Origin: Acidobacteriota bacterium
Lineage (GTDB): Bacteria; Acidobacteriota; Terriglobia; Terriglobales; Acidobacteriaceae
Reading direction: 5' to 3'
Length of the DNA: 64,000 bases
NCBI GenBank assembly: GCA_021779935.1
Contig: JAJXZT010000004.1
Span: forward strand, 1 to 64,000
Position 1 is the stretch's first letter; each line of letters starts with the position of its first letter. The notes under the pieces are model-generated. The model saw only the letters and a program-made list of their open reading frames with translations, ran no database searches and was not told the origin of the DNA. Of this stretch, positions 61,954 through 64,000 are shown piece after piece. Made by a program: the position numbers and the translations under genes.

Positions 61954-64000
61954 CTATGAATGTACTTCTTCCTGCGTTGCGCGATGGCGGCGTCCGTGAA
62001 CCATTGTAAAAACCGCCGGAACGAAGAAGAGCGTTGCCAATGTTGCCAGCAGCAAGCCGCCGATGACCGCTCGTCCAAGCGGCGCGTTCTGCTCGCCGCC
62101 TTCTCCGAATCCGAGAGCCATCGGCACCATGCCGATGACCATCGCCAAGGCCGTCATTACTACCGGACGGATACGCGTGAAGCCCGCTTCCAGAGCGGCC
62201 TGCATCGCCGGTACTCCGGCATCGAGCCGAGATCGCGCGAACGATACAAGCAGGATCGAATTCGCGGTCGCCACGCCCATGCACATCACTGCGCCAGTCA
62301 GCGACGGAACGCTGAGAGTCGTTCGCGTCAGCAACAGGATCCAGACGATGCCGGCCAGCGCTCCGGGGAGGGCTGTGATGATGATGAACGGATCGAGCCA
62401 CGACTGGAAGTTGACGACGATGAGGAAATACACAAGTCCGATCGCCATCAGAAGACCAACGCCTAATCCAAAAAACGACGTGCGCATTGTCTGCACCTGG
62501 CCGCGCACAATAATGTGCGTTCCGCGCGGTAGGTGCCCCTCGAATTGTTTGAGAACTCGGTTCGTGTCGTCGGAGACCGCTCCCAGGTCGCGTCCCTCCA
62601 CACTCGCGTACACATCCATTACCGGTTGAACGTTGTAATGAGAAATGACGGCGGGACGTGCCTCGGGGGTGAGCTGCACAAGGTTGCCGAGCACTTGTGG
62701 CGGTGCTCCAGACGAGCCACCAACCGGGATGTTCATCAGCGCCTGCAGCGAGTTGATCCTGTATTGCGGAGTCTGCACAGCGACGTTGTAAGTGATGCCA
62801 TTCTTCGGGTTCAGCCAGAAACTTGGCGCCGTCTGGAAGCTGGAACTCAGCGATACAAGCACATTCTGTGCGACGTCGCGAGCACTTAGTCCCACCTGCT
62901 GCACGCGCGTGCGATCAATGGCAAGATGGAGCGTGGGTTCGTCCATCATCTGCTGAACGTGCACGTCTACCGCACCGGGAATGAGGCGCATACGGTTTGC
63001 GATCTGCTGCGCAATCGCATAGTTATCCGTGGCGTCCGGTCCAATGAGCTGGACATCGATGGGAGATGGCAGACCAAAGTTCAGGATCTGCGTGACAATG
63101 TCGGAGGGTTGGAAGAAAAATTCCACACCAGGAAAATCTCTCGGCAATTCTTCGCGTAACTTGCGGACATAAGTGTCGGTAGGGGCGTGGTTTTTGGGAT
63201 TCAGCGAGACGAGGATCTCCGCATCGGACGATCCAATCGTGCCACCATTGCTGTAGGACAAGTTAATGCCGCTGTATGGCAGACCGATGTTATCGAGAAC
63301 GTTCTGTATCTGATTCTTTGGAATCTCGCGGTGAAGCACCTGTTCCACTTCATCGCAAAGTTTTGCGGTCTCTTCAATTCGCAATCCTGGCCGCGCCCGC
63401 ATGTGAAGACGAAACTGCCCGGCGTCTACTTGCGGGAAGAAATCTTCGCCAAGGAAGTAGACAAGTCCCATCGAGGCGGTGCAGAAGGCAAGAAAGCAGA
63501 CTGCGAATATCTTGCGATGCTGCAACGTTTCTTTAAGCAGTTCGTGATAAGAAGTGCGGAACCGCTCAAAGCCGCGTTCAAAGCTCTTCTGGAAACGGCC
63601 GAGCGCCCCGTCACCGCTTGATCCATGTTCGTGATTGCGCATCATGTACATCACGAGCGTGGGCACCAACGTACGCGAGAGTACGTAGGAGGCGAGCATC
63701 GCAAACACAACGGCCTCGGCAAGCGGCACAAAGAGGAATCGCGCCACGCCGGTCAGGAAGAACATGGGCACGAAGACGATGCAAATACAAAGGGTGGAAA
63801 CGAATGCAGGGACCGCGATTTCATGCGAGCCGTCGAGGATGGCCTGCACCAGGTCTTTTCCCATGGCACGATGCCGGTCAATGTTCTCGATCGCCACGGT
63901 CGCATCGTCGACCAGGATTCCCACGGCCAGTGCCAACCCGCCGAGCGTCATCAGGTTGATCGTCTGCCCCAGAGCGCTCAGCGCCATGATTGAAGTAAAG
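61954..64000 (-). CDS. RND transporter permease, C-terminal part (partial)
   Basis: The reading frame remains open at the right edge, so the N-terminal part of the about 1040-residue permease is outside. The visible part has the DDATVAIENI segment of TM4 (proton-relay Asp pair), later large periplasmic loops, and the second TM bundle with GxVxxxGI-type helices. It closes with FVPAVFTM followed by a basic tail. It resembles HAE1/AcrB-like pumps. The gene heads the efflux operon on the minus strand. Confidence 0.92.
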   Translation of the reverse strand, partial: FTSIMALSALGQTINLMTLGGLALAVGILVDDATVAIENIDRHRAMGKDLVQAILDGSHEIAVPAFVSTLCICIVFVPMFFLTGVARFLFVPLAEAVVFAMLASYVLSRTLVPTLVMYMMRNHEHGSSGDGALGRFQKSFERGFERFRTSYHELLKETLQHRKIFAVCFLAFCTASMGLVYFLGEDFFPQVDAGQFRLHMRARPGLRIEETAKLCDEVEQVLHREIPKNQIQNVLDNIGLPYSGINLSYSNGGTIGSSDAEILVSLNPKNHAPTDTYVRKLREELPRDFPGVEFFFQPSDIVTQILNFGLPSPIDVQLIGPDATDNYAIAQQIANRMRLIPGAVDVHVQQMMDEPTLHLAIDRTRVQQVGLSARDVAQNVLVSLSSSFQTAPSFWLNPKNGITYNVAVQTPQYRINSLQALMNIPVGGSSGAPPQVLGNLVQLTPEARPAVISHYNVQPVMDVYASVEGRDLGAVSDDTNRVLKQFEGHLPRGTHIIVRGQVQTMRTSFFGLGVGLLMAIGLVYFLIVVNFQSWLDPFIIITALPGALAGIVWILLLTRTTLSVPSLTGAVMCMGVATANSILLVSFARSRLDAGVPAMQAALEAGFTRIRPVVMTALAMVIGMVPMALGFGEGGEQNAPLGRAVIGGLLLATLATLFFVPAVFTMVHGRRHRATQEEVHS

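Overview
The window looks like a chromosomal segment of a soil-type Acidobacteriota (Terriglobia/Koribacter-like). This is inferred from the gene content: many BNR/VPS10 beta-propeller proteins, a kinase-TolB-TPR signalling protein, a secretin fused to a cohesin-like domain, a hut pair and a Gram-negative RND pump. No rRNA or other direct taxonomic marker is present.

Layout. 1-4.3 kb is a minus-strand cluster of small phage-type ORFs, probably a prophage remnant. It ends near a 3'-tRNA-like fragment (about 4453-4501) and a 5'-truncated subtilase pseudogene (4606-5199). 5.4-10.5 kb holds two exported proteins of unknown function, a large VPS10/BNR protein and a small ORF. 10.8-13.3 kb is a sugar epimerase, GtrB-type glycosyltransferase and GtrA flippase operon. 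13.4-19.2 kb is a minus-strand housekeeping run: polyprenyl synthase, yajQ, tatD, metG, larC. 19.4-22.2 kb has a CDP-glucose-forming nucleotidyltransferase and argS. 22.2-24.9 kb is an accessory gap with three consecutive hairpins, short tandem repeats, an unrecognised 481-codon ORF, a small divergent ORF and interspersed repeats. 24.9-27.1 kb has pepA and smpB. 27.3-30.7 kb has a TPR-secretin-cohesin protein with two pseudopilins. 30.8-33.7 kb is hutU-hutI. 33.9-36.5 kb is an M1 aminopeptidase, followed by tRNA-Phe. 37-40.6 kb has an HxlR regulator, a VOC protein and a BNR-MoaD-MoeB/rhodanese operon. 40.7-47.4 kb has a TonB receptor, a sialidase-like protein and a large exported protein of unknown function. 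47.8-52.6 kb is signalling: an XRE/S24-like regulator, a Ser/Thr kinase with TolB-like and TPR domains, and an FHA-GAF-SpoIIE phosphatase. 52.8-59.2 kb is a complete five-gene bidirectional-type [NiFe]-hydrogenase operon (hoxEFUYH). 59.3-64 kb is an RND efflux operon running off the right edge.

The most unusual element is the hydrogenase diaphorase subunit (53364-56522). A NuoF/HoxF flavoprotein is fused in frame to a complete GltD/NfnB-like module with two Cys-rich [4Fe-4S] motifs, an FAD site and a second nucleotide site. The five-gene complex could therefore couple H2 to two pyridine nucleotide sites, and so to both NAD(H) and NADP(H). That coupling is inference from domain architecture only.
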